Of a stretch of DNA of 64,000 nt, positions 35,983-46,943 are shown piece after piece. The translations under genes were made by a program, and so were the position numbers. The stretch covers positions 1 through 64,000 of the forward strand of contig NZ_JWLD01000032.1 in assembly GCF_000813725.1 (NCBI RefSeq). Reading direction: 5' to 3'. The notes under the pieces are model-generated. The model had not been told where the DNA came from. It saw nothing but the letters and a program-made list of their open reading frames with translations, and ran no database searches. Position 1 is the first letter of the stretch, and each line of letters opens with the position of its first letter. The stretch is from Leisingera sp. ANG-Vp (GTDB lineage: Bacteria > Pseudomonadota > Alphaproteobacteria > Rhodobacterales > Rhodobacteraceae).

Positions 35983-38433
35983 ATGAGCGATCTTCCCAAC
36001 AAGGCCCGCGTGGTCATTATCGGCGGCGGCGTGATTGGCTGCTCGGTGGCCTATCACCTGGCGAAACTGGGCTGGAAGGATGTGGTGCTGCTGGAGCGCA
36101 AGCAGCTGACCTCCGGCACCACCTGGCACGCCGCGGGCCTGATCGCCCAGCTGCGCGCCACCGCCAACATGACAAAGCTGGCGAAATACTCGCAAGAGCT
36201 CTACGGCTCGCTGGAAGAGGAAACTGGCGTCGCCACCGGCTTCAAACGCTGCGGCTCGATCACCGTGGCCCTGACAGACGAGCGCAAGGAAGAGATCTTC
36301 CGCCAGGCCGCCATGGCGCGTGCCTTCGGCGTTGAGGTCGAGGAAATTTCCCCCGAGGAAGTCAAAGCCCGCTACGAGCACCTGAACGTCGGTGACGTGA
36401 CCGGCGGTGTATGGCTCCCGAAGGACGGCCAGGGCGACCCGGCCAACATCGCACTGGCCCTGGCCAAAGGCGCCCGCCAGCGCGGCGCGCTGGTCAAGGA
36501 ACGGATCAAGGTCACCGGCATCTCCAAGGAAGGCCGCCGCGTCACCGGCGTCGACTGGGCCAGCGACGACGGCCAGTCCCAGGGCCATATCGAAGCCGAT
36601 ATGGTGGTGAACTGCGCCGGCATGTGGGGCCACGAAGTCGGCCGCATGGCTGGTGTCAACGTTCCGCTGCACGCCTGCGAACACTTCTACATCGTCACCG
36701 AAGGCATTTCCGGTCTGACCCAAATGCCGGTGCTGCGGGTGCCCGACGAATGCGCCTATTATAAAGAAGACGCAGGCAAAATCCTGCTCGGCGCCTTTGA
36801 ACCCAACGCCAAGCCCTGGGCGATGAACGGCATTCCTGACAGCTTTGAATTCGACCAGCTGCCCGAGGATTTCGACCACTTCGAGCCGATCCTGGAAGCC
36901 GCCTGCAACCGGATGCCGATGCTGGCCGAGGCAGGTATCCACACCTTCTTCAACGGCCCGGAATCCTTCACCCCGGACGATGCCTACCACCTGGGCCTGG
37001 CGCCCGAGATGGACAACTTCTGGGTTGCTGCAGGCTTCAACTCGATCGGCATCCAGTCCGCAGGCGGCGCCGGCATGGCACTGGCGCAGTGGATGGAAGA
37101 CGGCCAGAAGCCGTTTGACCTGGGCGACGTGGACATCTCCCGTATGCACCCGTTCCAGGGCAACAAGCACTATCTGTTCGAGCGCTCCAAAGAGACTCTG
37201 GGCCTTCTCTACGCCGACCACTTCCCCTACCGCCAGAAGGCCACCGCCCGCGGCGTGCGCCGCACCCCGTTCCACCACCACCTGCTGGAGCAGGGCGCGG
37301 TGATGGGCGAGATCGGCGGCTGGGAACGCGCCAACTGGTTTGCCAACGAAGGCCAGGAGCGTGAGTACCAGTATAGCTGGAAGCGCCAGAACTGGTTCGA
37401 GAATTCGGCGGCTGAGCACAAGGCTGTGCGCGAAAACGTCGGCATGTACGACATGTCCTCCTTCGGCAAGATCCGCGTCGAAGGCCCCGATGCAGAGACC
37501 TTCTTGAACTACATTTGCGGCGCCAACCTGTCGGTACCGGCGGGCAAGATCGTCTACACCCAGTTCCTGAACTCCCGCGGCGGCATCGAGGCCGACGTGA
37601 CCGTCACCCGCCTGAGCGAGACCGCCTACCTTGTGGTGACCCCGGCGGTGACCCGTCTGGCCGACCAGACCTGGATGATGCGCCATGTTGGCGACCACCG
37701 TGTGGTGATCACCGATGTGACCGCAGGCGAGGGCGTGCTGGCCGTAATGGGTCCGAACGCCCGAGAGCTGCTGCAGAAGGTCTCGCCGAACGACTTCTCC
37801 AACGAGGTGAACCCCTTCGGCACCGCGCAGGAGATCGAGCTGGGCATGGGCCTCGCCCGTGTGCACCGCGTGACCTACGTGGGCGAACTCGGCTGGGAGA
37901 TCTATGTCGGCGCCGACATGGCCGGCCACGCGTTTGAGACCCTGTGGGAAGCAGGCCAGGACATGGGGCTCAAGCTCTGCGGCATGCACATGATGGACAG
38001 CTGCCGGATCGAGAAGGGCTTCCGCCACTTCGGCCATGACATCACCTGCGAAGACAATGTGATCGACGCAGGCCTGGGCTTTGCCGTGAAGACCGACAAG
38101 GCGGATTTCATCGGCAAGGCTGCGGTGCTGGAGCGCAAGGAAACCGGTCCCAAGAACCGCATGCTGCAGTTCAAGCTGACCGATGCCGAGCCGCTCTTGT
38201 TCCACAACGAGCCGATCATCCGCGACGGCAAATACGTGGGCTACCTCAGCTCCGGCAACTACGGCCATACCCTGGGTGCCGCCATCGGCATGGGCTATGT
38301 GCCCTGCGAAGGCGAAAGTGCCGCCGATGTGCTGGGCTCCACCTACGAGATCGACGTCTGCGGCGTGAAGGTGAAGGCAGAGGCCTCGCTGAAGCCGATG
38401 TACGATCCGAAATCGGAGCGGGTGAAAGCCTAA
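35983..38433 (+). CDS. second GcvT-type FAD-dependent dimethylglycine/sarcosine dehydrogenase-like protein
   Basis: An 816-aa paralogue of the 31402 gene: Rossmann motif VVIIGGGVIGCSVAYHLAKLG, probable covalent-FAD His49 in SGTTWHAAG, GFNSIGIQSAGGAG in the flavin domain, then a GcvT-like folate domain with MMDSCRIEKGFRHFGHDITCED. Both proteins share MGxxxGWERANWFA at the domain junction. It likely oxidises dimethylglycine or sarcosine after BHMT. An AT-rich stretch with GATAAT (35946-35951) could be its promoter, and a very strong terminator follows, so it may be transcribed alone. Confidence 0.92.
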   Translation: MSDLPNKARVVIIGGGVIGCSVAYHLAKLGWKDVVLLERKQLTSGTTWHAAGLIAQLRATANMTKLAKYSQELYGSLEEETGVATGFKRCGSITVALTDERKEEIFRQAAMARAFGVEVEEISPEEVKARYEHLNVGDVTGGVWLPKDGQGDPANIALALAKGARQRGALVKERIKVTGISKEGRRVTGVDWASDDGQSQGHIEADMVVNCAGMWGHEVGRMAGVNVPLHACEHFYIVTEGISGLTQMPVLRVPDECAYYKEDAGKILLGAFEPNAKPWAMNGIPDSFEFDQLPEDFDHFEPILEAACNRMPMLAEAGIHTFFNGPESFTPDDAYHLGLAPEMDNFWVAAGFNSIGIQSAGGAGMALAQWMEDGQKPFDLGDVDISRMHPFQGNKHYLFERSKETLGLLYADHFPYRQKATARGVRRTPFHHHLLEQGAVMGEIGGWERANWFANEGQEREYQYSWKRQNWFENSAAEHKAVRENVGMYDMSSFGKIRVEGPDAETFLNYICGANLSVPAGKIVYTQFLNSRGGIEADVTVTRLSETAYLVVTPAVTRLADQTWMMRHVGDHRVVITDVTAGEGVLAVMGPNARELLQKVSPNDFSNEVNPFGTAQEIELGMGLARVHRVTYVGELGWEIYVGADMAGHAFETLWEAGQDMGLKLCGMHMMDSCRIEKGFRHFGHDITCEDNVIDAGLGFAVKTDKADFIGKAAVLERKETGPKNRMLQFKLTDAEPLLFHNEPIIRDGKYVGYLSSGNYGHTLGAAIGMGYVPCEGESAADVLGSTYEIDVCGVKVKAEASLKPMYDPKSERVKA

Positions 38434-38466
38434 GCACCTCTCCAGTGCATTCACCTGCCCGTATCA

Positions 38467-38498
38467 CGCCCCGGCCCTGTGCCGGGGCGTTTTTCTTT
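38467..38498 (+). terminator. rho-independent terminator after the second demethylase gene
   Basis: Perfect 9-bp stem CGCCCCGGC/GCCGGGGCG (38467-38475 with 38481-38489), loop CCTGT, then TTTTTCTTT. Confidence 0.95.
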
Positions 38499-38892
38499 AT
38501 ATTCCCCGCGGAGACAGCTTGGGCATCTCAATCCAGGGTCTGGTGCGCCGATTCATTTCGCCCCGGATCGCTTGCGATCCGGTTCGCGCCCGACCCCGCC
38601 CCCCAGGGCGGGCGCGAAACGCCCACCCTCGGTGCCGGGCGCGAACCGCCGTCGGCAGGAGTGCAGAAGTAATAGGGCTACACCTCAGGTTTTGCCGCCC
38701 TGTCCCCGCGGGAACAGCCCCGGGTTCTGCTGCAACGTTTGCCCCGGTTTGGCCCTTATGCCGCGCAGCGCCTCTTGACCCCGCCGGAAATCCCTTGGAG
38801 AAATCCATAAAAAGCCTTGTGCGGCAGGGGTAAACAGGTAGGTTGCTTGTCCCGGCTACTGACACGGGCGCCTGACGAAGAGGATTTGGGAC
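38499..38892. other. 394-bp noncoding region before dnaN with stacked hairpins
   Basis: I see no gene. Two strong inverted repeats stand out: CCGGATCGC/GCGATCCGG (38563-38571 with 38574-38582) and TTCGCGCCCG/CGGGCGCGAA (38583-38592 with 38609-38618). GGGCGCGAA occurs again near 38637. The last 120 bp should contain the dnaN promoter; a TTGACC at about 38775 is a weak -35 candidate. I find no DnaA-box cluster. Confidence 0.4.
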
Positions 38893-40011
38893 ATGAAGAT
38901 CAGCATCGAACGCGGCACGCTTCTCAAGGCTGTGGCTCAGGCACAGTCGGTGGTCGAGCGCCGCAACACCATTCCGATCCTGGCAAATGTGCTGATTGAA
39001 GCCGAAGGCGACAGCGTCCAGTTCCGCGCCACCGACCTGGATATCGAGGTGGTCGACAAGGCCCCCGCCCAGGTCGAGCGCGCCGGCGCCACCACCGTTG
39101 CCGCCACCACCCTGCACGAGATTGTCCGCAAGCTGCCGGACGGCGCGCTGGTTACCCTGACCGCCGACGCCGCAACCGGCCGCCTGGCGGTGGAGGCCGG
39201 CCGGTCGAACTTCTCGCTGGCCACCCTGCCGCGCGAGGACTTCCCGGTGATGGCATCGTCCGAGTACCACTCGAACTTTGCCGCCAAGGCCGCAGTGCTG
39301 CGCCGTCTGTTCGACAAGTCGAAATTTGCAATCTCCACTGAGGAGACCCGGTACTATCTGAACGGCGTCTACCTGCATGTGTCGTCTGCCGATGGCGGCA
39401 AGGCGCTGCGTGCCGTGGCCACCGACGGCCACCGCCTGGCCCGCATCGACGCAGAGCTGCCGCTGGGTGCTGAGGACATGCCGGGCGTGATCGTACCGCG
39501 CAAAACCGTGGGCGAGCTGCGCAAGCTTCTGGACGAAGACGACATGGACATCGCAGTCTCTGTCTCGGAAACCAAAGTGCGTTTTGCCACCCCGAACATC
39601 ACCCTGACCTCCAAGGTGATCGACGGCACCTTCCCCGACTACACCCGCGTGATCCCGGCCGGCAACACCCGCCGCCTGGAAGTGGATGCGTCGGAATTCG
39701 CACAGGCCGTGGACCGGGTGGCAACGGTTTCATCAGAACGCTCCCGCGCGGTGAAACTGCAGCTGGAGGAAGACCGGCTGATCCTGTCGGTTAACGCACC
39801 GGACAGCGGCGCTGCGGAAGAAGAACTGGGCGTTGCCTACAATGACGAACGGTTGGAAATTGGCTTTAACGCCAAATACTTGCTGGAGATCGCCAATCAG
39901 GTGGACCGCGAAAACGCGGTGTTCATGTTCAACTCTTCCGGCGATCCGACCCTGATGCGCGAAGGCAATGACGAAAGTGCTGTTTACGTCGTGATGCCGA
40001 TGCGGGTCTGA
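38893..40011 (+). CDS. dnaN: DNA polymerase III beta sliding clamp
   Basis: A 372-aa processivity clamp with three repeated clamp folds. Motifs include the start MKISIERGTLLKAVAQAQSVVERRNTIPILANVL, FATDLDIEV-like RATDLDIEVV, YYLNGVYLHV, ATDGHRLA, and the C-terminal PTLMREGNDESAVYVVMPMRV. It begins the dnaN-recF-...-gyrB segment. Unlike the classical origin order, no dnaA precedes it; a catabolic gene does. Confidence 0.97.
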   Translation: MKISIERGTLLKAVAQAQSVVERRNTIPILANVLIEAEGDSVQFRATDLDIEVVDKAPAQVERAGATTVAATTLHEIVRKLPDGALVTLTADAATGRLAVEAGRSNFSLATLPREDFPVMASSEYHSNFAAKAAVLRRLFDKSKFAISTEETRYYLNGVYLHVSSADGGKALRAVATDGHRLARIDAELPLGAEDMPGVIVPRKTVGELRKLLDEDDMDIAVSVSETKVRFATPNITLTSKVIDGTFPDYTRVIPAGNTRRLEVDASEFAQAVDRVATVSSERSRAVKLQLEEDRLILSVNAPDSGAAEEELGVAYNDERLEIGFNAKYLLEIANQVDRENAVFMFNSSGDPTLMREGNDESAVYVVMPMRV

Positions 40012-40075
40012 AGCGCCTGACGGCGCTGCCTGCGGCGCGAGTATTTTGGGCAAGATGAAATAGGGAGCGCGCAGC

Positions 40076-41176
40076 GTGCTGGCTCTGACTGCCTTGACCC
40101 TGTCGCATTTCCGCTCGCATTTGCGGGCGGAAATGCATTTGGACGGGCGTCCGGTGGCCATTCACGGCAACAACGGCGCGGGCAAGACCAATATCCTGGA
40201 GGCGGTGTCGCTGTTCTCGCCGGGGCGCGGTTTGCGCCGCGCCAGCGCGGCTGACATGGCGCGCCAGCCGGAAGCGCTGGGGTGGAAACTGAAGGGGGAG
40301 CTGCGGGCTCCATCGCAGGCCTATGAGGTGGAAACCTGGTCCGAGGGCGGCAATGCCCGGCAGGTGAAGATCGATAACAAATCCGCCAGCCAGGTGGCGC
40401 TGGGGCAGGTGGCGCGGGTTGTCTGGCTGATCCCGGCGATGGACCGGCTGTGGATCGAAGCGGCCGAGGGACGGCGGCGGTTTCTGGACCGGATTGCGCT
40501 CAGTTTCGAGCCCTCCCATGCCGAGGCCTCGCTGGCCTATGAAAAAGCAATGCGCGAGCGCAACCGGCTGCTGAAGGAGCAGATCCGTGATGCCGCCTGG
40601 TACCGGGTTCTGGAAGACCGCATGGCCGCCGCCGGGCACCGGATTCATGCTGCGCGGGTGCAGGCCGTGGATTTTCTGCAACTGGCGCAGGCGGAGGCGG
40701 AAACCGCGTTTCCGGCGGCGGAGCTGGAGCTCATGCAGTCGGAAGGCAGCATGCCCGCGAGTGAAGAGGATTTCCGCGAGGCGCTGGAGGAAAGCCGGTT
40801 CCGCGATCTGGCGGCGGGCCGCACCCTGGTAGGGCCGCACCGCACCGATCTGATCGGTACCTACCGGACCAAGGGAGTTCCGGCCAAGGATTGCTCGACC
40901 GGTGAGCAGAAGGCGCTGCTGGTGTCGCTGATCCTGGCCAATGCGCGGGCGCTGGCGCAGCGCGAGGGGGCGCCGCCGATCCTGCTGCTGGATGAGGTCG
41001 CTGCGCATTTGGATGCCGGCCGCCGGGCCGCGCTTTATGACGAGATTTGCGCCTTGGGAGCGCAGGCTTGGATGACCGGAACCGGGCCCGAATTGTTCAT
41101 GGAGCTAGGCGGCAGGGCGCAGGTGCTGGAAGTTGCCGAAACCGGCGGCATTTCAGAGGTAAGGGAAGCAGGATGA
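40076..41176 (+). CDS. recF: DNA repair/replication protein RecF
   Basis: A 366-aa SMC-like ATPase that helps load RecA at gaps. Walker A is GNNGAGKT at residues 31-38; the signature CSTGEQKALLVSLILANA and Walker B ILLLDEVAAHLD are near the C-terminus. The start is GTG at 40076 with AGGGAG about eight bases upstream, and HFRSH follows as in other RecF proteins. It follows dnaN by 64 bp and overlaps the next gene with ATGA. Confidence 0.95.
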   Translation: MLALTALTLSHFRSHLRAEMHLDGRPVAIHGNNGAGKTNILEAVSLFSPGRGLRRASAADMARQPEALGWKLKGELRAPSQAYEVETWSEGGNARQVKIDNKSASQVALGQVARVVWLIPAMDRLWIEAAEGRRRFLDRIALSFEPSHAEASLAYEKAMRERNRLLKEQIRDAAWYRVLEDRMAAAGHRIHAARVQAVDFLQLAQAEAETAFPAAELELMQSEGSMPASEEDFREALEESRFRDLAAGRTLVGPHRTDLIGTYRTKGVPAKDCSTGEQKALLVSLILANARALAQREGAPPILLLDEVAAHLDAGRRAALYDEICALGAQAWMTGTGPELFMELGGRAQVLEVAETGGISEVREAG

Positions 41177-41973
41177 GCGTAGCCGTCAATGCGCAGATGA
41201 AGGCCGTAATCACCGCCCGGCTGCGGGAGATTGAAGCCGAGGAGAATGTGCGGCTCCTGTTCGCGGTGGAATCCGGCTCGCGTGCCTGGGGCTTCCATTC
41301 GCCGGACAGCGATTATGATGTGCGGTTTGTCTATGCCAGGCCGCTGGACTGGCATTTGCGCCTGGATCAGACCCGGGACGTGATAGAGCGGCCGATCAGC
41401 GATGACTTGGATCTGTCAGGTTGGGAATTGGGCAAGGCATTGAAACTGGCCTGCAACTCCAACGCTGTGATTGCAGAATGGCTGCAGTCGCCGGTGGTCT
41501 ATATCGCGGATCAGGCAGCAGTTGAGGCATTGAGCGGTTTCTGCCGCGAAGTGCTCGACCGGCGGGCAGTGACCTGGCACTATCTGCAGCTGATGGGCCG
41601 GCAGCAAAGCCGGTTGGCCGGGCCGGGCGGCGGCGTGCGGCTGAAGCGTTACTTCTATGTCCTGCGTCCGGCGCTGTGTTTGCGCTGGATGCGCTTGCAG
41701 AATGCGCCAGTGCCGCCGATGGACATGACGCGGCTGGTATCCGGCTGCGGGCTGGCGCAGGAAGAGCTGCAGGCAATCGAAGCGCTGACTGCCCGCAAGG
41801 CCAAGGTCCGCGAGGCGGCAGAGGAGGCTGCTTCGGAACCCGTTTTGGATGTTTTGATAGCTGCGGAAGCCAGGGCAGCGGAAGATTGGCTTTCCTCAAC
41901 AGCAGGCCAGCGCAGGCAGGCCGATTGGCAGGCAGCCAATGCGCTGCATCTGAAGCTGAGCGGGCTTGGCTGA
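41173..41973 (+). CDS. COG3541-type nucleotidyltransferase-domain protein
   Basis: A 266-aa protein with a minimal nucleotidyltransferase signature: GSRAWGF (35-41) and the catalytic acids Asp47 and Asp49 in SPDSDYDVRFVY. Related proteins (YcgL/COG3541, RlaP-like) are found with RNA ligases and repair systems, but no ligase is here. It is translationally coupled to recF by an ATGA overlap and to the next gene by TGATG, yet it is not a usual member of the recF-gyrB segment. Function unknown. Confidence 0.85.
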   Translation: MSVAVNAQMKAVITARLREIEAEENVRLLFAVESGSRAWGFHSPDSDYDVRFVYARPLDWHLRLDQTRDVIERPISDDLDLSGWELGKALKLACNSNAVIAEWLQSPVVYIADQAAVEALSGFCREVLDRRAVTWHYLQLMGRQQSRLAGPGGGVRLKRYFYVLRPALCLRWMRLQNAPVPPMDMTRLVSGCGLAQEELQAIEALTARKAKVREAAEEAASEPVLDVLIAAEARAAEDWLSSTAGQRRQADWQAANALHLKLSGLG

Positions 41974-42593
41974 TGAGTGTGTCTTCCTGGGATCTGCTGC
42001 TTTATGCGGGGGCCCTGCTGATCCTGTTTCTGACGCCCGGCCCGGTCTGGCTGGCGCTGATGGCGCGGTCGGTCTCGGGCGGTTTCCAGGCGGCCTGGCC
42101 GCTGGCGCTGGGGGTGGCCTGCGGCGATATCCTGTGGCCGCTTGTGGCGGTGGCTGGCATGTCGTGGGTGGTGTCCGAATTCACCGGTATCATGACCGGG
42201 CTGCGCTGGGTGGCCTGCGCGATGTTCCTCGGCATGGGATACCTGCTGATCCGCCATGCGGGCGAGGCGGTGCAGGAGAACAGAGCGCTGACAAGACCTG
42301 GCATCTGGGCCGGCTTCATGGCGGGGATTGCCGCCATCCTGGGCAATCCCAAGGCAATCCTGTTCTACATGGGCGTGCTGCCCGGCTTCTTTGACCTGTC
42401 CGGGACCTCCAAGGCGGATGTGGCGGCCATTGTGACGCTGTCATTCGTAATCCCGCTGATCGGCAATCTGGCATTGGCCGGCATGGTGCACCGGGTGCGC
42501 AAAGCGATTACCTCCCCCCGCACCCTGCGGCGGATCAATCTGGTGTCGGGTGCGTTGCTGATTTGCGTCGGGGTGGCGATTCCCGTCCTCTAA
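41973..42593 (+). CDS. LysE/RhtB-family exporter
   Basis: A 206-aa membrane protein with about six helices. The N-terminal ALLILFLTPGPVWLALMARSVSGGFQAAWPLALG and middle GFMAGIAAILGNPKAILFYMGVLPGFF are LysE-family signatures. The start is fused to the preceding stop (TGATG). It ends overlapping the convergent TetR gene by four bases. It is the second LysE-type exporter in the window; the two are not close paralogues. Confidence 0.9.
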   Translation: MSVSSWDLLLYAGALLILFLTPGPVWLALMARSVSGGFQAAWPLALGVACGDILWPLVAVAGMSWVVSEFTGIMTGLRWVACAMFLGMGYLLIRHAGEAVQENRALTRPGIWAGFMAGIAAILGNPKAILFYMGVLPGFFDLSGTSKADVAAIVTLSFVIPLIGNLALAGMVHRVRKAITSPRTLRRINLVSGALLICVGVAIPVL

Positions 42594-43183
42594 CCGGGCG
42601 GTTGCAGCCATGTTTGCAGGTACGGTTCCAGCGCTTGCGCCGGAGATGGGCCGGTTTCATGCGCCATGCAGAATCCCAGCGCCAGGACATGGTTCAGGAA
42701 GGCCTGCACCCCTTCTGCCAGTAGTTGAGGCGGCTGGTCCTTGCGGATTGCTCCGGCGGCTTGCATGTAATCGAGCCAGCGTGTCAGAAGCGCGACCTGG
42801 CGGATGAAGCTGGCTTCGACCACCTCATCCGGTTCTGCTGCGGTGGTGCCCGAATACCGCAGCAGAAGGTCGAAGATCACCCGGTCCTGCGCGACAAAGT
42901 CGAGATGCGGTGCGAGGCGGGACGTCAGTTCCGCAACGTCCAAAGGAGCTCCCGCCGCTTCCATCCCGTCCAGAAGCCGGGTCACCTGATCCCCGATCAG
43001 CACCGCCAGCAGCCCGTCCTTGTCCTTGAAGTGGGAAAACAGCGTGCCCTTGGCGACACCGGCCTGGTGGACCACTTCTTCGACCCGCAGGCCGCTGTAC
43101 CCCTGCTCTTGAACGATAGCGGCAGCAACACTCAGCAGTTTTGTCCGGGTCTCCAGCCGCCGTTTCTGGGGTGCGCGTGTCAT
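42590..43183 (-). CDS. TetR-family repressor
   Basis: A 197-aa regulator. Residues 10-57 form the TetR DNA-binding domain (RTKLLSVAAAIVQEQGYSGLRVEEVVHQAGVAKGTLFSHFKDKDGLL). The rest is a helical ligand domain. It is transcribed away from the quinone-reductase-like gene at 43292, and the 108-bp gap carries three palindromic operators, so it probably represses both that gene and itself. An electrophile or quinone is a likely inducer given the target; that is inference. Confidence 0.92.
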   Translation of the reverse strand: MTRAPQKRRLETRTKLLSVAAAIVQEQGYSGLRVEEVVHQAGVAKGTLFSHFKDKDGLLAVLIGDQVTRLLDGMEAAGAPLDVAELTSRLAPHLDFVAQDRVIFDLLLRYSGTTAAEPDEVVEASFIRQVALLTRWLDYMQAAGAIRKDQPPQLLAEGVQAFLNHVLALGFCMAHETGPSPAQALEPYLQTWLQPPG

Positions 43184-43207
43184 TTACTGGCCTCACGGTT
43201 TTGTTAT

Positions 43208-43270
43208 TGACCGTGGTCATTTTTATAATTGACCACGGTCATTTTCGATCTGATAAAGTGACCATGGTCA
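43208..43270. promoter_or_regulatory. three TGACCNNGGTCA operators in the tetR/reductase divergent promoter
   Basis: Three 12-bp palindromes lie at 43208-43219 (centre GT), 43230-43241 (centre AC) and 43259-43270 (centre AT). Their centres are 22 and 29 bp apart. A promoter for the reductase is visible with TTGACC at 43229-43234 and TGATAA at 43251-43256 (16-bp spacer); the middle operator covers its -35 box and the third covers the probable start site. This is the expected arrangement for TetR repression. Confidence 0.85.
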
Positions 43271-43291
43271 ACTTAACCCAAGGAGGCGAAA

Positions 43292-43885
43292 ATGTCTGCC
43301 CGGAAAATTCTGATTTTGAACGGTCATCCTGGCGAAACATCACTGTCCAAGTCGCTCTGTGCCGCCTACCGAACGGCTGCGGAAGAGAATGGGCATGAGG
43401 TCCGCAGCCATGATGTCTCGCAGATGCAATTCGACATGGATTACGGACAAAGCGGCTATAAGGATCCCAAGCCGCTGGAACCCGATCTGGCAGCCTTTCT
43501 GGAAGATCTGGAGTGGGCAGAGCATGTGATGATGGCCTCGCCGCTGTGGTGGGGCGCGGTGCCGGCCAAGCTGAAGGCGGTGTTCGACCGGGCGCTGCTG
43601 CCGGGGCGGGCATTTGATACCAGGAAGGTAAATGTTTTTGGCCTGCCGGCGCCGATGCTGGCAGGCAAGACGGCGCGGGTGCTGCTGACGTCGGACACGC
43701 CGGCGCTGCTCTTGAGGCTGTTTTACGGCAATGCAGTGAAGAAGTTCATCAGCCGTCAGATCCTTGGTTTTGTGGGGATCAAGCCGACGCGGTTCACGAC
43801 ATTTGCCCCGGCCACGGCTGCGCCGGAGGCCAAGGTGAAATCCTGGCTCAGGACAGCAGGGGTTCTGGGTGGCAAGGCAGCTTGA
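43292..43885 (+). CDS. NAD(P)H-dependent flavodoxin-fold oxidoreductase
   Basis: A 197-aa protein of the NQO1/MdaB/KefF-like family. It has the FMN/FAD-binding start KILILNGHPGETSLSKSL, the SPLWWGAVPAKLKAVFDRALLPGRAF active-site segment, and LLTSDTP. It probably reduces quinones by two electrons. The ribosome site AAGGAGG is strong. Expression is predicted to be under the adjacent TetR repressor. Confidence 0.9.
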   Translation: MSARKILILNGHPGETSLSKSLCAAYRTAAEENGHEVRSHDVSQMQFDMDYGQSGYKDPKPLEPDLAAFLEDLEWAEHVMMASPLWWGAVPAKLKAVFDRALLPGRAFDTRKVNVFGLPAPMLAGKTARVLLTSDTPALLLRLFYGNAVKKFISRQILGFVGIKPTRFTTFAPATAAPEAKVKSWLRTAGVLGGKAA

Positions 43886-43970
43886 TTCCGCCAAGAAAAA
43901 TAGGGCGCTGCGGGTGACATTCCCCCTGCGGTCCCGTATAAAATCCTGAAGCAAAGACAGGAAGATGTGA

Positions 43971-46388
<2,418 letters not shown>

Positions 46389-46393
46389 GACGG

Positions 46394-46848
46394 TGTAGGG
46401 TCGCCCAAAAGCGTGTTTTAGCCCCATACTTTTGCGCAAGTTGCCCATAGTTTTGATTCTGACACACGTCAAAGGTGAGGCGAAGGTCGAGAGCTACGAA
46501 AATCTCTTGCATGAGTTTATGGCCCGCTGCCGTTCTCTACTCGTCATTTCGTGATTTCCGGTCCGTCCGCCGTACGCATCATGCGAGCGGCGAACTGTGG
46601 CTTGTCGAATAAAGCTTTTGAGTTGTGCTTTGCGGCAACTGACGCACCATGCGTGGAAGCAAACTGCGTCACGGTTGCTTCTGGGAAGCTTGCACCACTC
46701 ATTCGAACGACAGGTTCGCTGATCGCGCAAAGCTGCGGGCAAAAAGTACAAAACTATGCGCAAGTGGTGCGCAATGTTATGGGCGAGTGACCTGGAAATT
46801 TGTGAATAAAATCAATGAGTCTGACACGGCTCTATGGGCGACCCTACA
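46394..46848. mobile_element. 455-bp MITE-like element with 14-bp TIRs and ACGG target duplication
   Basis: Perfect 14-bp terminal inverted repeats TGTAGGGTCGCCCA (46394-46407) and TGGGCGACCCTACA (46835-46848) bound this element. The flanks are ACGG on both sides (46390-46393 and 46849-46852), a 4-bp target-site duplication. Subterminal copies of a TTGC(C/G)CATAGTTTTG motif face each other (46441-46455 and 46749-46763), and TCTGACAC occurs near both ends. The interior is less GC-rich than its neighbours and encodes no recognisable transposase, so mobilisation would need a transposase from elsewhere. I cannot assign an IS family. Confidence 0.85.
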
Positions 46849-46943
46849 ACGGTTTGCCCCCCAAAGAAGTGGCGGCCATGCACGTGCGGGACCGGATTAA
46901 GACCCAGCCGGTTCATATCAGTTTGGGCGGGCAGGTCAGAGTC

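Noticed and set aside
35965-38454. 829-codon open frame antisense to the second FAD demethylase gene
   Set aside because: It lies entirely opposite a gene with clear domains and active-site motifs. High GC at third codon positions commonly keeps an antisense frame open; its translation shows no domain.
38499-38892. Chromosomal origin beside dnaN
   Set aside because: No dnaA gene, no cluster of TTATCCACA-like boxes and no AT-rich unwinding region were seen.
46551-46790. 79-aa frame inside the MITE-like element as a transposase
   Set aside because: Too short and without any DDE or other transposase motif.
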